A stretch of DNA of 64,000 nucleotides from Pedobacter yonginensis (GCF_003173595.1 NZ_QGNZ01000002.1:124001-188000), one strand, 5' to 3'. Counted from the stretch's first letter, positions 17,725-27,462 are shown. Translations and numbers: made by a program. The notes: generated by a model from the sequence alone, not told the origin.

Positions 17725-18999
17725 TTAAGAAGCCCAAGTTAAGGCATAGTTCCCTTTTGGATCGAGATTTTTAATATTCTTATCCAAATCGAATACATTT
17801 TTAGTTTTTTGGTCGTTACCAACACCAGCCATATTTGCCCAATTGCCCCAATTACTGGCTGGATTATAATCGATTAGCTTTTCTTCAAAATAAGCAGCTC
17901 CATAAATCCAACTCACCTCTAAATTGTTTATTAGATATAAAGCAGCAGTTTGGCGAGCAATGTTAGAAATGTAACCAGTTTGGTTCAACTCCGTCATTAC
18001 AGCATCCACCACAGCAAAACCCGTTTGCGCATTTTTCCACTTATTAAAATTTTCCTTTTCGTTCTCTACATCAACCGGGCCTTGACTTCCGAAACCATCG
18101 GGAGTAAAAAATGTGTTGCCGTATTTTTTAAACATAAAGCGGAAATAATCTCTCCAAAGCAAGCCCAACAAAATATGATTAAACATGGCCTTGGTATTAG
18201 GCGTAGTTTCCATTTTTTTGATTTCCCAATATACTTTACGAGGAGATAAACAACCCATAGCCAGCCAGGCAGAAAGTTTCGATGCCAAAATTAAATTCTT
18301 GGCTGTAGCAGCCTGTTGCATGGCTAAAATAACTTTGTGAAGATGCGCTATTCCACAGGATTCGCCACCTGCAAATTCGAAATCGCATCGTTGGTCTTTA
18401 AGGTGGGCAACCAATCCAAAATCTTCTAAAGTTGATAAAGTTCCCCAATCTATTACCTCTGCAACGTTAACTCGATCTGGCGCTAAAAAACAAGGCTTAA
18501 TGATCGAATCTCGTTCAATTTTCTTTTTAAACTGATTAAATGCATCTGGAATATCTTTAATTGGGAAGGGTAAGTCTTCTTTATTGTATAAAGTATGACC
18601 GATGAAGTGTTTCAGATTAACGCGAAGTTTCCATAGTGCATTTTCTAGCATTGCCGAAATGTGGGTTTCCTCACTCGCTACCTCACGATGGTGATAAACC
18701 TCTGTAATTTCGTATTCCTGAACCAGTTGCGGAATAATTTCTTCGGGATGGCCTTTAGCGATTAATAAGTTACCACCAATTTGTTTTAAGGAATTTCTTA
18801 AAGCCGCTACACTTTCCAAGATAAACTGTCCTCTGATATTTCCGGTTTTTAAAGTGTGGTATTTGGTTTCGCCAAATAGCCGCGGATCAAGAATATAAAC
18901 AGGCAAAATTATATCCGATTTCGCAATTGCCTCCACAAGCATTTCATTATCATGCAAGCGAAGATCATTTCTAAACCAGACTAAAATTTTTTTGGACAT
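17725..18999 (-). CDS. cryptochrome DASH / photolyase-family flavoprotein
   Basis: A 424-aa member of the cryptochrome/photolyase family, of the DASH type by its overall arrangement. The N-terminal antenna-binding Rossmann domain starts KKILVWFRNDLRLHDNEML. The FAD-binding C-terminal domain contains ASKLSAWLAMGCLSPRKVYW (~245-265), LLWRDYFRFMFKKYG, GYISNIARQTAALYL and DYNPASNWGNWANMAGVGND. The last matches the W-x-N-W adenine/FAD pocket of DASH proteins. DASH enzymes repair cyclobutane dimers mainly in ssDNA and may be blue-light sensors. A distinct class I photolyase is encoded at 22493. It is a single-gene unit, and upstream it is divergent from the DUF4139 gene. Confidence 0.85.
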   Translation of the reverse strand: MSKKILVWFRNDLRLHDNEMLVEAIAKSDIILPVYILDPRLFGETKYHTLKTGNIRGQFILESVAALRNSLKQIGGNLLIAKGHPEEIIPQLVQEYEITEVYHHREVASEETHISAMLENALWKLRVNLKHFIGHTLYNKEDLPFPIKDIPDAFNQFKKKIERDSIIKPCFLAPDRVNVAEVIDWGTLSTLEDFGLVAHLKDQRCDFEFAGGESCGIAHLHKVILAMQQAATAKNLILASKLSAWLAMGCLSPRKVYWEIKKMETTPNTKAMFNHILLGLLWRDYFRFMFKKYGNTFFTPDGFGSQGPVDVENEKENFNKWKNAQTGFAVVDAVMTELNQTGYISNIARQTAALYLINNLEVSWIYGAAYFEEKLIDYNPASNWGNWANMAGVGNDQKTKNVFDLDKNIKNLDPKGNYALTWAS

Positions 19000-19174
19000 T
19001 CCTTACCTAATTAAGAGTAATATGAGCGCTATACAAAAATATCTTATTTTTCTGTTGCCACAAAAACATGCGAAATTCTTTACAAATACTCAACAAAAGC
19101 AAATTGACTTATGGAATAGTAGAAATCTGCACATCCTCTATTAAAAATTAACGATACCATAATAAGAAAAAAAC

Positions 19175-20788
19175 ATGAAACACTTGCTAACACTTTTACT
19201 ATTCCCAATCAGTTTATGTGCACAACAACAAATTAAAACCAAGGCCTCACTAGAAAGTGTTACCGTTTACAATAATGGTGCACAATTGAGCCATATTGGA
19301 AAGGTAAATTTGCCAGCGGGCACCTCAGAAATTGTAATTAACAATATATCTGGACGTGTGAATGAAAACTCGATCCAAGTTGGGGTTTCAACTGGTGTAA
19401 CCATATTATCGGTTCAGTTTAATAAAGATTTCTTAAATACAGAAGCCGCCAATCCTGAAATTAAAAGATTAACGGATAGTGTTAAAATCATTTCTAACGA
19501 GTTGATTAAAACCAAAAATGCCAAAACCATCGAAGAACAAACTCTGGTTTTGCTAGATGAGAATAGAAAATCGGGCGGCACAAACTCTGGAACAAATGTT
19601 ACCGAATTGATTAAACTTGCCGATTATTACCGCACTAAAAATGCGGAAGTAAGAGCTGCCATTGCTACCTTAAGCCTAACTGAAGACAAGCAAAACCAAA
19701 AATTAAGTGCCTTACAACAACAAATTGCCGAGCTCAGGAATAACCCTAACCAACAACTTGGCCAGTTGGTGTTGCAATTGATGGCAAAAGAAAATATAGA
19801 TGCACAATATAACGTAACATACATTACACCAAACGCAAATTGGGCAGCCAGTTACGACATTAAATCCACAAACATTTCCAATCCCTTAGGCCTGGTTTAC
19901 AAAGCTGCGATTACCCAAAATACAGGTTTAGATTGGAAAAAAGTTAAGCTTGCGTTATCAACCGGCAATCCAAATTATAACATTACAGCACCCATATTAA
20001 ATCCTTGGTTCGTATCAACCTCACAACCGCAAATCCGTATTAGAGGCACATCATCATTTCCTGGTGAACAAAAAAATAGCTTAAACGAAGTACTGGTCGT
20101 GGGCTACGGGAGCGCGAAAAAAGAGCGCTTTACTGGGGCGGTATCTACCGTAAACAATTACACTTCTGTTAACGAATCTCAGCTCGGTGTAACTTTTAAT
20201 ATCGATATCCCTTATGATGTAAATAGCGATAACAAACCACACACGGTTTCTTTCAAAGAATACCAAGTACCTGTAAAATACAAATATTATGCGGCTCCTA
20301 GGTTGAGCACCGATGCCTATTTATTGGCGGATGTAATCGATTGGGAAAAATTAAATCTACAGGCGGGCGATGCTAACATTATTTTCGAAGGCACTTATAC
20401 CGGGAAGTCTTACATCAACCCAGCAAACATTCAAGATACCCTGAGTTTAAGTATGGGGAAAGATAAAAAAATCATCATAACCAAAGAGAAACAACAAGAT
20501 TTTAGCAGCACAAAATTTGTTGGAACAAACAAAAAACAAGTGTTTACTTATCTAATCAAAATCAGGAATACGAAAAAAGAAAGCATAGATTTAACCTTGA
20601 AAGATCAATACCCACTATCAACCGAAAGTGATATTGAAATAGAACTTCTAGAAGCTAATGGTGCTGAAGTAAACAAAGATAATGGAATGCTTTCTTGGCA
20701 ATTAAAAATTGCGCCAAACGAAACCAAAATAATTAAGCTAAGTTATTCAGTTAAAGCACCAAAAAATAAGGTTATTGCGGGATTATAG
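19175..20788 (+). CDS. DUF4139 (mucoidy-inhibitor MuiA-like) protein with embedded SusC-like motifs
   Basis: A 537-aa secreted protein with an N-terminal signal peptide (MKHLLTLLLFPISLCAQQ). The DUF4140 N-terminal domain (ASLESVTVYNNGAQLSHIGK), a central coiled coil (~105-205) and the DUF4139 beta domain (YITPNANWAASYDIKSTNI onwards, ~215) follow. Between strands of DUF4139, about residues 285-325, lies an insertion reading IRIRGTSSFPGE and then NEVLVVGYGSAKKERFTGAV. These are near-consensus copies of the plug-domain motifs of SusC/RagA TonB-dependent receptors, although no barrel follows. Function is unknown; relatives are called MuiA after a Pseudomonas mucoidy-suppressing protein. Confidence 0.8.
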   Translation: MKHLLTLLLFPISLCAQQQIKTKASLESVTVYNNGAQLSHIGKVNLPAGTSEIVINNISGRVNENSIQVGVSTGVTILSVQFNKDFLNTEAANPEIKRLTDSVKIISNELIKTKNAKTIEEQTLVLLDENRKSGGTNSGTNVTELIKLADYYRTKNAEVRAAIATLSLTEDKQNQKLSALQQQIAELRNNPNQQLGQLVLQLMAKENIDAQYNVTYITPNANWAASYDIKSTNISNPLGLVYKAAITQNTGLDWKKVKLALSTGNPNYNITAPILNPWFVSTSQPQIRIRGTSSFPGEQKNSLNEVLVVGYGSAKKERFTGAVSTVNNYTSVNESQLGVTFNIDIPYDVNSDNKPHTVSFKEYQVPVKYKYYAAPRLSTDAYLLADVIDWEKLNLQAGDANIIFEGTYTGKSYINPANIQDTLSLSMGKDKKIIITKEKQQDFSSTKFVGTNKKQVFTYLIKIRNTKKESIDLTLKDQYPLSTESDIEIELLEANGAEVNKDNGMLSWQLKIAPNETKIIKLSYSVKAPKNKVIAGL

Positions 20789-21080
20789 CGAAGGCATTTT
20801 GCGGAAATGATAAGACAATAGCGTTTATATTTTTTGGAAATGAACGTTAGTGAATCGTCGGGGGCAGCAGTCCCGCTCCCGCTTCTGCCCCAATGAAAAA
20901 TTGGGGCATCTCGCTTCGATCCCTTAGGGGCAGAAAGATTGATGCTTTTGGCTTGTTATATCAGTCCATTCAATTTAAACCCGACAGTAGCGGCAGCCCC
21001 GAGTTTTTCACGAGGGCTATAGCGTATGGCGGGACTGCTGTTCGCCAAGAAGTACAGACCGTTCATTTCCAAATCATCAT
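20788..21080. repeat. ~293-bp intergenic repeat, copy A
   Basis: Starts GCGAAGGCATTTTGCGG at the stop codon of the DUF4139 gene and ends AAATCATCAT. It contains two hairpin-forming segments (TGCCCCAATG ... TTGGGGCA; GGCAGCCCCGAG ... CGAGGGCT). It is nearly identical to copy B at 21111-21405. Short reading frames within it are not conserved between copies. Confidence 0.9.
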
Positions 21081-21110
21081 TAACATGCTTTACCTATTCA
21101 ATTCCTTAAA

Positions 21111-21405
21111 GCGAAGGCACTTTGCGGAAATGATAAGACGAAAGCGTTTATATTTTTTGGAAATGAACGTTGGTGAATAGTCGGGGGGCAGCAGCCCCGC
21201 TCCCGCCTTCTGCCCCAATGAAAAATTGGGGCATCTCGCTTTGATCCCTTAGGGGCAGAAAGATTGATGCTTTTGGCTTGTTATATCAGTCCATTCAATT
21301 TAAACCCGACAGTAGCGGCAGCCCCGAGTTTTTCACGAGGGCTATAGCGAATGGCGGGACTGCTGTTCGCCAAGAAGTAAAGACCGCTCATTTCCAAATC
21401 ATCAT
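21111..21405. repeat. ~295-bp intergenic repeat, copy B
   Basis: Direct repeat of copy A, 30 bases after its end, differing by scattered substitutions and a few one-base indels. Together the two copies occupy most of the 764-base gap. The 147 bases from 21406 to the next ATG hold no other feature I can recognise. Confidence 0.9.
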
Positions 21406-21552
21406 GAAAATTTTTGCATTCCATTCGTAAACAAGTAAATATTTGAGGATGAATCCATTTTTAATTGGTGCTTTCTGCCAAACCAACACGGACTTACTAA
21501 TTTTGTTGTGAGCAGTGCAAAAACCCTTTTGTATCTTTAGTGTTTTAAAACC

Positions 21553-22455
21553 ATGGTAAAAAAGATTCTGATTACTGGGGCAACCGGACTTGTAGGCAAA
21601 GCACTCAAAAAACAATTGGTTAAACAAGGCTACGAAGTGAATACGCTGTCGAGAAAGAAAACTGGCGAGCCAAATACTTTTTTTTGGGACGTGTATAAGG
21701 GTACTATTGATGAGGCTTGCTTAAACGGTGTAGATTCGATTATCCACCTAGCTGGCGAGCCTGTTGTAGATAAAAAATGGACAGAAGAACGTAAACAGCA
21801 GATTATTGATAGCCGTGTAAAATCGACTCAATTACTTTTTAAAACCATTAGATCAAAACCCGATCATCAAGTAAAATCATTCGTTTCTGCATCTGCGGTA
21901 GGTTTTTACGGCGATTGTGGCGACGAAATTTTAACGGAAGAAACGCCGAATGGCTATGGCTTTTTAGCAGAATGCTGTAAGCTTTGGGAAGATGCCGTTG
22001 ATGAGGGTAAAAAATTGAGTTTAAGGGTTGTGAAACTCCGCACCGGAATTGTATTGAGCAGAGCCGGGGGTGCACTGCCACAATTGGATCTTCCGGTTCG
22101 TTTTTTTGCGGGTTCTGCAATTGGAACGGGGAAACAATGGACACCTTGGTTGCACCTCGATGATATGGTAGGCATGTACATTTTCGCAGTAGAAAACTTA
22201 AATACAGCTGGCAGCTATAATGCTTGCGCACCTTTTCCAGTAACCAATTATGGCTTAACTAAAGCCATTGCTAAGCAGCTTCATCGTCCTTTTTGGCCCG
22301 TTAAAGTACCAAAGTTTGCCCTACACGCCTTAATGGGCGATAGGGCTGATGCCGTTCTAATGAGTAGTAATACCTCTGCTCAAAAGTTACTAAACGCTGG
22401 TTTCAAATTCAAGTTTACACAGGTTGAAGACGCCTTAAAAGATTTATACGCATAG
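21553..22455 (+). CDS. TIGR01777-family NAD(P)-binding epimerase/oxidoreductase (SDR)
   Basis: A 300-aa extended short-chain dehydrogenase of the YfcH/SulA-like TIGR01777 group. The N-terminal nucleotide-binding motif is ITGATGLVGKALKKQL (~6-21). Next come DSIIHLAGEPV (~64-74) and the family-specific SASAVGFYGDCGDE (~112-125), then RTGIVLSRAGGALPQL. The C-terminal DUF1731-like domain is seen in APFPVTNYGLTKAIAKQLHRPFW. The substrate is unknown. It lies 37 bases upstream of the photolyase gene, so the two are probably co-transcribed, an arrangement common enough to suggest coupling. Confidence 0.88.
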   Translation: MVKKILITGATGLVGKALKKQLVKQGYEVNTLSRKKTGEPNTFFWDVYKGTIDEACLNGVDSIIHLAGEPVVDKKWTEERKQQIIDSRVKSTQLLFKTIRSKPDHQVKSFVSASAVGFYGDCGDEILTEETPNGYGFLAECCKLWEDAVDEGKKLSLRVVKLRTGIVLSRAGGALPQLDLPVRFFAGSAIGTGKQWTPWLHLDDMVGMYIFAVENLNTAGSYNACAPFPVTNYGLTKAIAKQLHRPFWPVKVPKFALHALMGDRADAVLMSSNTSAQKLLNAGFKFKFTQVEDALKDLYA

Positions 22456-22492
22456 GAATTAAGGCAAATAAAATTTATATTAAGAAGTATTT

Positions 22493-23827
22493 ATGCACGT
22501 TGAAAAATTGAAGTCCAATTCAGAAAATTTAGGAGTTAATATTTGTTGGTTGAGGAGAGATTTGCGTTTAGAAGATAACGCCGCACTTTATCATGCATTA
22601 AAAAGCGACAAGCCCGTACTGGTACTTTTTATTTTCGACAAAAATATTTTAGATAAACTTCAAAAAGATGATGCACGGGTAACCTTTATCCATCAAACCA
22701 TTGAGGCTTTAAAGGCAGATCTTCGCAAACATGGTTCGGATATGTTGGTTAAGTATGGCGAACCAGAAAAGGTTTGGCCAGAAATTTTAAAGGGTTATGA
22801 GGTTAAAGAGGTTTATACCAACCACGATTACGAACCTTATGCTCGCGAACGCGACGATAACATGGCTGAATTTTTAAGCAGCGAGAAAATTGCTTTCAAA
22901 ACCTTTAAGGACCAGGTTATATTTGAAAAGGGCGAAATTTTAAAAGCGGATAAAACGCCTTACACTGTTTTTACACCTTTTTACAAACAGTGGCATGCAA
23001 AGCTTAACGATTTTTATATAAAACCTTATCCTACAACGAAATATTTCAAAAATCTTACTAAAAGCAAGCATTTAAATCTGCCGACTTTAAAGGATATGGG
23101 CTTTGAAAAAAGCAAAATGGAATTTCCAAAAATTAGTTATAAAAGTAAGTTGGATGATTATGCCAAGGAGCGAGATTTTCCTGCATTGGATGCTACCACC
23201 CATATTGGCTTACATTTAAGGTTTGGAACGCTAAGTATCCGCAAAGCTGTAAAAGATGCCATTGATGCGAAATCAAACGTGTGGCTGTCTGAACTTGCCT
23301 GGAGAGAATTTTACATGACCATTTTGTGGCACTTTCCTTATGCAGCCTTCGACTCTTTTAAAAAGCAATATGACAAGATTAAGTGGCGCAATAATGAGGA
23401 AGAGTTTAAAGCTTGGTGCACGGGGAACACAGGCTATCCAATTGTTGATGCTGGCATGAGGCAATTAAACGAAACTGGATGGATGCACAATAGGGTGAGA
23501 ATGGTTGTTGGAAGTTTCTTATCTAAGCATTTGTTAATTGATTGGCGATGGGGCGAAAATTATTTTGCTTCAAAGCTTTTAGACTACGAAATGGCGAGTA
23601 ACGTTGGTGGCTGGCAATGGGCTGCAGGATCTGGAAATGATGCCGCACCTTATTTCAGAGTTTTTAACCCGGAACTTCAAACCAAAAAATTTGATCCAAA
23701 GTTTGAGTATATTAAGAAATGGGTTCCAGAGTTTGGTACAAAAAAATATGCCCAACCAATAGTTGAGCATACTTTTGCAAGAGAACGAGTTTTAAAAGCT
23801 TTTAAGGAGGCTTTGTCTAATTCGTAG
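22493..23827 (+). CDS. phrB: class I CPD deoxyribodipyrimidine photolyase
   Basis: A 444-aa light-dependent DNA repair flavoprotein that splits cyclobutane pyrimidine dimers. The antenna domain starts NICWLRRDLRLEDNAALYHAL (~16-35). The FAD domain shows HIGLHLRFGTLSIRKAV, LAWREFYMTIL, TGYPIVDAGMRQLNETGWMH and the diagnostic RVRMVVGSFLSKHLLIDWRWGE. It ends with VGGWQWAAGSGNDAAPYFRVFNP, the class I signature. The stop region overlaps the end of the convergent FKBP gene by 11 bases. Confidence 0.93.
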   Translation: MHVEKLKSNSENLGVNICWLRRDLRLEDNAALYHALKSDKPVLVLFIFDKNILDKLQKDDARVTFIHQTIEALKADLRKHGSDMLVKYGEPEKVWPEILKGYEVKEVYTNHDYEPYARERDDNMAEFLSSEKIAFKTFKDQVIFEKGEILKADKTPYTVFTPFYKQWHAKLNDFYIKPYPTTKYFKNLTKSKHLNLPTLKDMGFEKSKMEFPKISYKSKLDDYAKERDFPALDATTHIGLHLRFGTLSIRKAVKDAIDAKSNVWLSELAWREFYMTILWHFPYAAFDSFKKQYDKIKWRNNEEEFKAWCTGNTGYPIVDAGMRQLNETGWMHNRVRMVVGSFLSKHLLIDWRWGENYFASKLLDYEMASNVGGWQWAAGSGNDAAPYFRVFNPELQTKKFDPKFEYIKKWVPEFGTKKYAQPIVEHTFARERVLKAFKEALSNS

Positions 23828-24719
23828 CACTTACAATTTCAATGTCGAAATCTAATGTTGTATTTGCAGGGATTACGCTTACACCTGATGATGAATCTAT
23901 ACTTCCAGAAGGGCCATAAGCCAAAGCTGATGGAATAAAAAGTCTAACCTTGGCACCTGGGGCAAAGTTTTTCAAAATGCCCCAACCTTTTATTACATCA
24001 TTCAATGTTGTAGAAAAGGTTCCATCTGAAGAGGAATCAAACGTAGTTCCACTTAAAAACCTTCCTGTATATTTTACAACTAATGTTGTTTGGTCATTAA
24101 TCACTGTGCCTGGTGTACCCGGACTGGTAACTACATAATAAATCCCCGTAGCTTGGTCCTTTGTAGCCGTAATTTTATTTGCTGTTAAGTAGGTTTGAAT
24201 GTAGTAATCATCCAATTGCCATTGTTTTCTATACGTAAGCGTGGTGATGTAGGTATCCAAAATGGCATTTGAGGGTACATTTATAGCTGAGGAACCGTTT
24301 TTACCATAGGCAAGGTGCGATGGGATTAGGATACGAACTTTAGCGCCATACTTCAATCCGTTTAGTGCCTTACCCCATGTACCATTAAACGTATTACTCA
24401 TGTAACCAAAATAAGTTCCACTTACTCCATATGTTGAAGTAGAATTATATACAGTTCCATCGGTAATCGATTTTTCTTGGTAGCTAAAGAAAACCGAGTC
24501 TCTATTTGCAAAAACATCGCCTGTACCACCATCTATAACTTGGTAGTAAGAGCCAGAACCATCTGATTTCATTACAGAGCCAAGATTGTTTGCTTTAATA
24601 TAGGCCTGAATCGCAGCTTCATCAACGCTTTCAATACTTTCATACTCCTTTTTACAAGAGCTGAAAATGGTTGTAGCCAATAATAGGGCAGCCAGACTTA
24701 TTTTAGAAAAATTGTTCAT
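23817..24719 (-). CDS. lipoprotein with two FKBP-type peptidyl-prolyl isomerase domains
   Basis: A 300-aa lipoprotein with signal peptide and lipobox (LLLATTIFSSCKK, Cys ~21). It contains two FKBP modules, ~75-165 and ~200-300. The second shows YTGRFLSGTTFDSS, GWGILKNFAPGAKVRLFIPSALAYG and LDFDIEIVSA, the typical FKBP core. The first is more divergent (TSTYGVSGTYFGYMSN, VRILIPSHLAYGKNG). FKBPs catalyse proline cis-trans isomerisation, here probably at the periplasmic face. The single-domain paralogue lies 6 bases upstream, indicating an operon and probable duplication. Confidence 0.85.
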   Translation of the reverse strand: MNNFSKISLAALLLATTIFSSCKKEYESIESVDEAAIQAYIKANNLGSVMKSDGSGSYYQVIDGGTGDVFANRDSVFFSYQEKSITDGTVYNSTSTYGVSGTYFGYMSNTFNGTWGKALNGLKYGAKVRILIPSHLAYGKNGSSAINVPSNAILDTYITTLTYRKQWQLDDYYIQTYLTANKITATKDQATGIYYVVTSPGTPGTVINDQTTLVVKYTGRFLSGTTFDSSSDGTFSTTLNDVIKGWGILKNFAPGAKVRLFIPSALAYGPSGSIDSSSGVSVIPANTTLDFDIEIVSATN

Positions 24720-24725
24720 TGTTTA

Positions 24726-25172
24726 TTATTGTGCGTTTGTTAACTGTATATTAAAATCTAAAACCGAATTGGCCGGAACAGGTCCTACCGCTCTACTTCC
24801 GTATCCTAAAGCCGGTGGAATAATTAATCTAATCTCACCGCCTTTTTGAATTTTGGGAATGCCAATTTTCCAACCTTCGATTAGATCTCCTAATCTAAAT
24901 GTGTTCTCTTTGCCTCCACCATTATCAATCACCGTTCCATCAAGTAATTTACCTTCGTAAATAATGGTAATGTTTGTATTCGAATTGATGTTGGTAGTTC
25001 CAGAACCGGGTTTAATGATTTGATAGTATAAGCCTGATGGATCTTTTACAGCATTAATCTTATTCTGTTGAATATAGTTTGAAATCTGCGTATCTACATC
25101 TTCTTCTTTTTTACAAGAAGATAACGCCAGAACAAACAAAAGAAGTATTGAGAAATATTTAAACTTAACCAT
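24726..25172 (-). CDS. FKBP-type peptidyl-prolyl isomerase lipoprotein
   Basis: A 148-aa lipoprotein. ATG at 25172 gives a clean type II signal (LLLFVLALSSCKKEED), whereas the frame further upstream runs through repeats and lacks one. One FKBP domain fills the rest: IIYEGKLLDGTVIDNG, GWKIGIPKIQKGGEIRLIIPPALGYG and NSVLDFNIQL. It is the first gene of a two-gene FKBP operon. Confidence 0.87.
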   Translation of the reverse strand: MVKFKYFSILLLFVLALSSCKKEEDVDTQISNYIQQNKINAVKDPSGLYYQIIKPGSGTTNINSNTNITIIYEGKLLDGTVIDNGGGKENTFRLGDLIEGWKIGIPKIQKGGEIRLIIPPALGYGSRAVGPVPANSVLDFNIQLTNAQ

Positions 25173-25499
25173 TATCCGCAAAAATAAGCTTTTAATACGG
25201 ATGCCACAATTTTTAACCAATTTTAACACATAGCAAACAAGACTAAAGGGTGGGAAAAGACCAAAGGAGAAAGGTGAAAGACTAAAGGGCGCAAAAATAC
25301 CAAAGGAGAAAGGTGAAAGACTAACGATTCGCAATGAACCATAAAGGATACAAAAGAAACAACAGTTTTGGTGCTTCTGCTTTGGCCTTTCACCTTTAGT
25401 CTGTCAGCTTTTTGCTTTCACAAAAGAAACAAAAAAGATAAAAGTATTGCGTCTTCCCACTTCGGTCTTCGGTCTTTCAACTTTAGTCTTTCACCTTTA
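25173..25499. repeat. non-coding spacer with short A/G-rich direct repeats
   Basis: A 327-base gap. Around 25244-25323 the motif CAAAGGAGAAAGGTGAAAGA occurs twice in direct orientation with variants. The complementary form (CTTTCACCTTTAGTCTTTC-like) recurs at 25388-25410 and 25478-25500, giving potential long-range pairing. Frames opened across it are repetitive (SPFSFG) and are not credible genes. Confidence 0.6.
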
Positions 25500-27293
25500 T
25501 TAAAAAATATACTTATTGGCTTCGATTAATTGTTGTGCGACTCTTTGTCTGGCCTCTTTAACGTTAAATGGCTCCACTTTGGTAAAACGGCGTAGTCCAA
25601 CCAACATCATGCGTTGTTCGTCGCCTTCGGCAAATGCCCAAAGTGCTTCTTTACCAGCCTTTGCAATACCATCAACGGCCTCAACCATGTAAATTCTTAA
25701 CAAATCCAATTGACCAGCCGATGTTTCCTCGCCTTTTGTTGCAACTAATTTTTCTGTTCTAAGCAAGGCTGATTCAAAAACGTACACATAACCTGCCATA
25801 TCAGCTATGTTCATTAAAATTTCTTGCTCTTTGCTTAAGGTCATCATAAGTTTCTGAACCGCAGCGCCTGCAACCATCAACGTAGCCTTCTTCAAATTGG
25901 CTAAAACTTTTTTCTCGGCAGCGAATAAGGTGGTGTCTTCTTCTCCAAAATCAGGGATACTCATCAATTCGGCAGCCACAGCAGTAGCTGGCCCCATTAA
26001 ATCCAATTCCCCTTTCATTGCGCGTTTAAGCATCATATCAACGGTTAACAAACGGTTAATCTCATTTGTACCTTCAAAAATGCGGTTAATTCGAGCATCG
26101 CGATAAGCCCTGTCCATTGGTGCATCGGCGCTGAAACCCATACCTCCATAAATTTGAACGCCCTCATCAACGGTGTAATCAAGCGCTTCAGAACCCCAAA
26201 CTTTTAAAATGGCGCACTCCACTGCGAATTGTTCAACAGATTTCAATCGTGCCTTGCCAGATTCCATTCCGCCTGCCACCAATTGGTCGTAAGTGTCATC
26301 TATGTTTTGTCCTGCACGATAATTTGCTGCATCTACGGCGTACAGTTTGGCGGCAATTTCTGCTATTTTAAAACGGATGGCTCCATATTTAGAAATCGGG
26401 CGACCAAACTGAATTCTCTCATTGGAATAATTGATTGCGGTACTTAAAGTTGCTTTTGAGGCCCCAATAGCTGCGGCCGATAATTTAATACGACCTATAT
26501 TTAGAATGTTTACTGCGATTTTGAAACCATTTTCTCTTTCGCTCAACATGTTTTCAACCGGAACTTCACAGTCGTTAAAAAACACCTGACGAGTTGATGA
26601 TCCCTTGATGCCCATTTTATGTTCTTCTGGGTTCATGGTAATGCCGCCAAAATCTTTTTCTACGATAAATGCAGTCAAGTTTTTATCGTCATCTATCTTT
26701 GCAAAAACGATGAAGATATCTGCAAAACCACCATTGGTGATCCACATTTTTTGTCCAGTGATGATGTAATGTTTTCCATCGTCGCTTAGTTTCGCTTTTG
26801 TCTTTCCTGAATTGGCATCAGAGCCCGAGTTTGGTTCGGTTAAGCAATAGGCAGCTTTCCATTCTCCAGAGCCTAATTTGGGTATGTATTTGGCTTTCTG
26901 TTCTTCATTTCCATAATAAAGAATCGGCAAAGTTCCGATTCCAGTATGTGCTGATAGGGCTACCGCAAACGAATGTCCTGCACCTACAACATCGGCAACC
27001 AACATAGATGTGTTGAAGTTTTTACCGAAACCTCCGTATTCTTCGGGTACAGAAACGCCCAAAATTCCTAATTCACCAGCCTTCGTTAAAAGGTTTGGCA
27101 TCAATTCAGGGTCTTCCTGCTTATCAATTTTATCTAAGTTAGGATAAACCTCTGCTTCCAAAAAATCGCGACAGGTTTGTGCAATCATTTGTTGCTCTTC
27201 ATCAAATTCTTCAGGAATAAATACATCCTTGTACGTGGTTTCTTTAATTAAGAACTCTCCACCTTTAATTGTCTTTTTTTCAGTTGTTTCCAT
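25500..27293 (-). CDS. fadE: acyl-CoA dehydrogenase (FadE type, with C-terminal extension)
   Basis: A 597-aa flavoprotein that oxidises acyl-CoA to trans-2-enoyl-CoA, the first step of beta-oxidation. Seen: the acyl-CoA dehydrogenase signature AAYCLTEPNSGSDANSGKT (~147-165), WITNGGFADIFIVFAK, the flavin region, and QIYGGMGFSADAPMDRAYRDAR followed by the catalytic glutamate in RIFEGTNEINRLL (~412-424). About 160 extra C-terminal residues match the ~594-aa Bacillus FadE subfamily. It is the distal gene of a fadN-fadA-fadE order like that of Bacillus subtilis, interrupted here by a four-helix-bundle gene. Confidence 0.9.
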   Translation of the reverse strand: METTEKKTIKGGEFLIKETTYKDVFIPEEFDEEQQMIAQTCRDFLEAEVYPNLDKIDKQEDPELMPNLLTKAGELGILGVSVPEEYGGFGKNFNTSMLVADVVGAGHSFAVALSAHTGIGTLPILYYGNEEQKAKYIPKLGSGEWKAAYCLTEPNSGSDANSGKTKAKLSDDGKHYIITGQKMWITNGGFADIFIVFAKIDDDKNLTAFIVEKDFGGITMNPEEHKMGIKGSSTRQVFFNDCEVPVENMLSERENGFKIAVNILNIGRIKLSAAAIGASKATLSTAINYSNERIQFGRPISKYGAIRFKIAEIAAKLYAVDAANYRAGQNIDDTYDQLVAGGMESGKARLKSVEQFAVECAILKVWGSEALDYTVDEGVQIYGGMGFSADAPMDRAYRDARINRIFEGTNEINRLLTVDMMLKRAMKGELDLMGPATAVAAELMSIPDFGEEDTTLFAAEKKVLANLKKATLMVAGAAVQKLMMTLSKEQEILMNIADMAGYVYVFESALLRTEKLVATKGEETSAGQLDLLRIYMVEAVDGIAKAGKEALWAFAEGDEQRMMLVGLRRFTKVEPFNVKEARQRVAQQLIEANKYIF

Positions 27294-27462
27294 TGTTATA
27301 GTATCTAGTAGCGAGTATCAAGACAAAGCTCAACCTGATTTTCGCTAGGATTAAGTTTTAAATATTTATGTGCACACAAAAGCGAGTATCAAATGATAGA
27401 AATGTTTTAAAATTTGATATTTCTAATTGATATCTTATCCCTTTTTTCAAATGCGAATTGTT

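Noticed and set aside
20893-21180. A 95-codon frame in the intergenic repeat
   Set aside because: It spans the junction of two repeat copies and is not preserved in the second copy.
25173-25334. N-terminal extension of the single FKBP gene
   Set aside because: It encodes a repetitive SPFSFG peptide from A/G-rich repeats and lacks a signal. The internal ATG at 25172 gives a proper lipoprotein signal.
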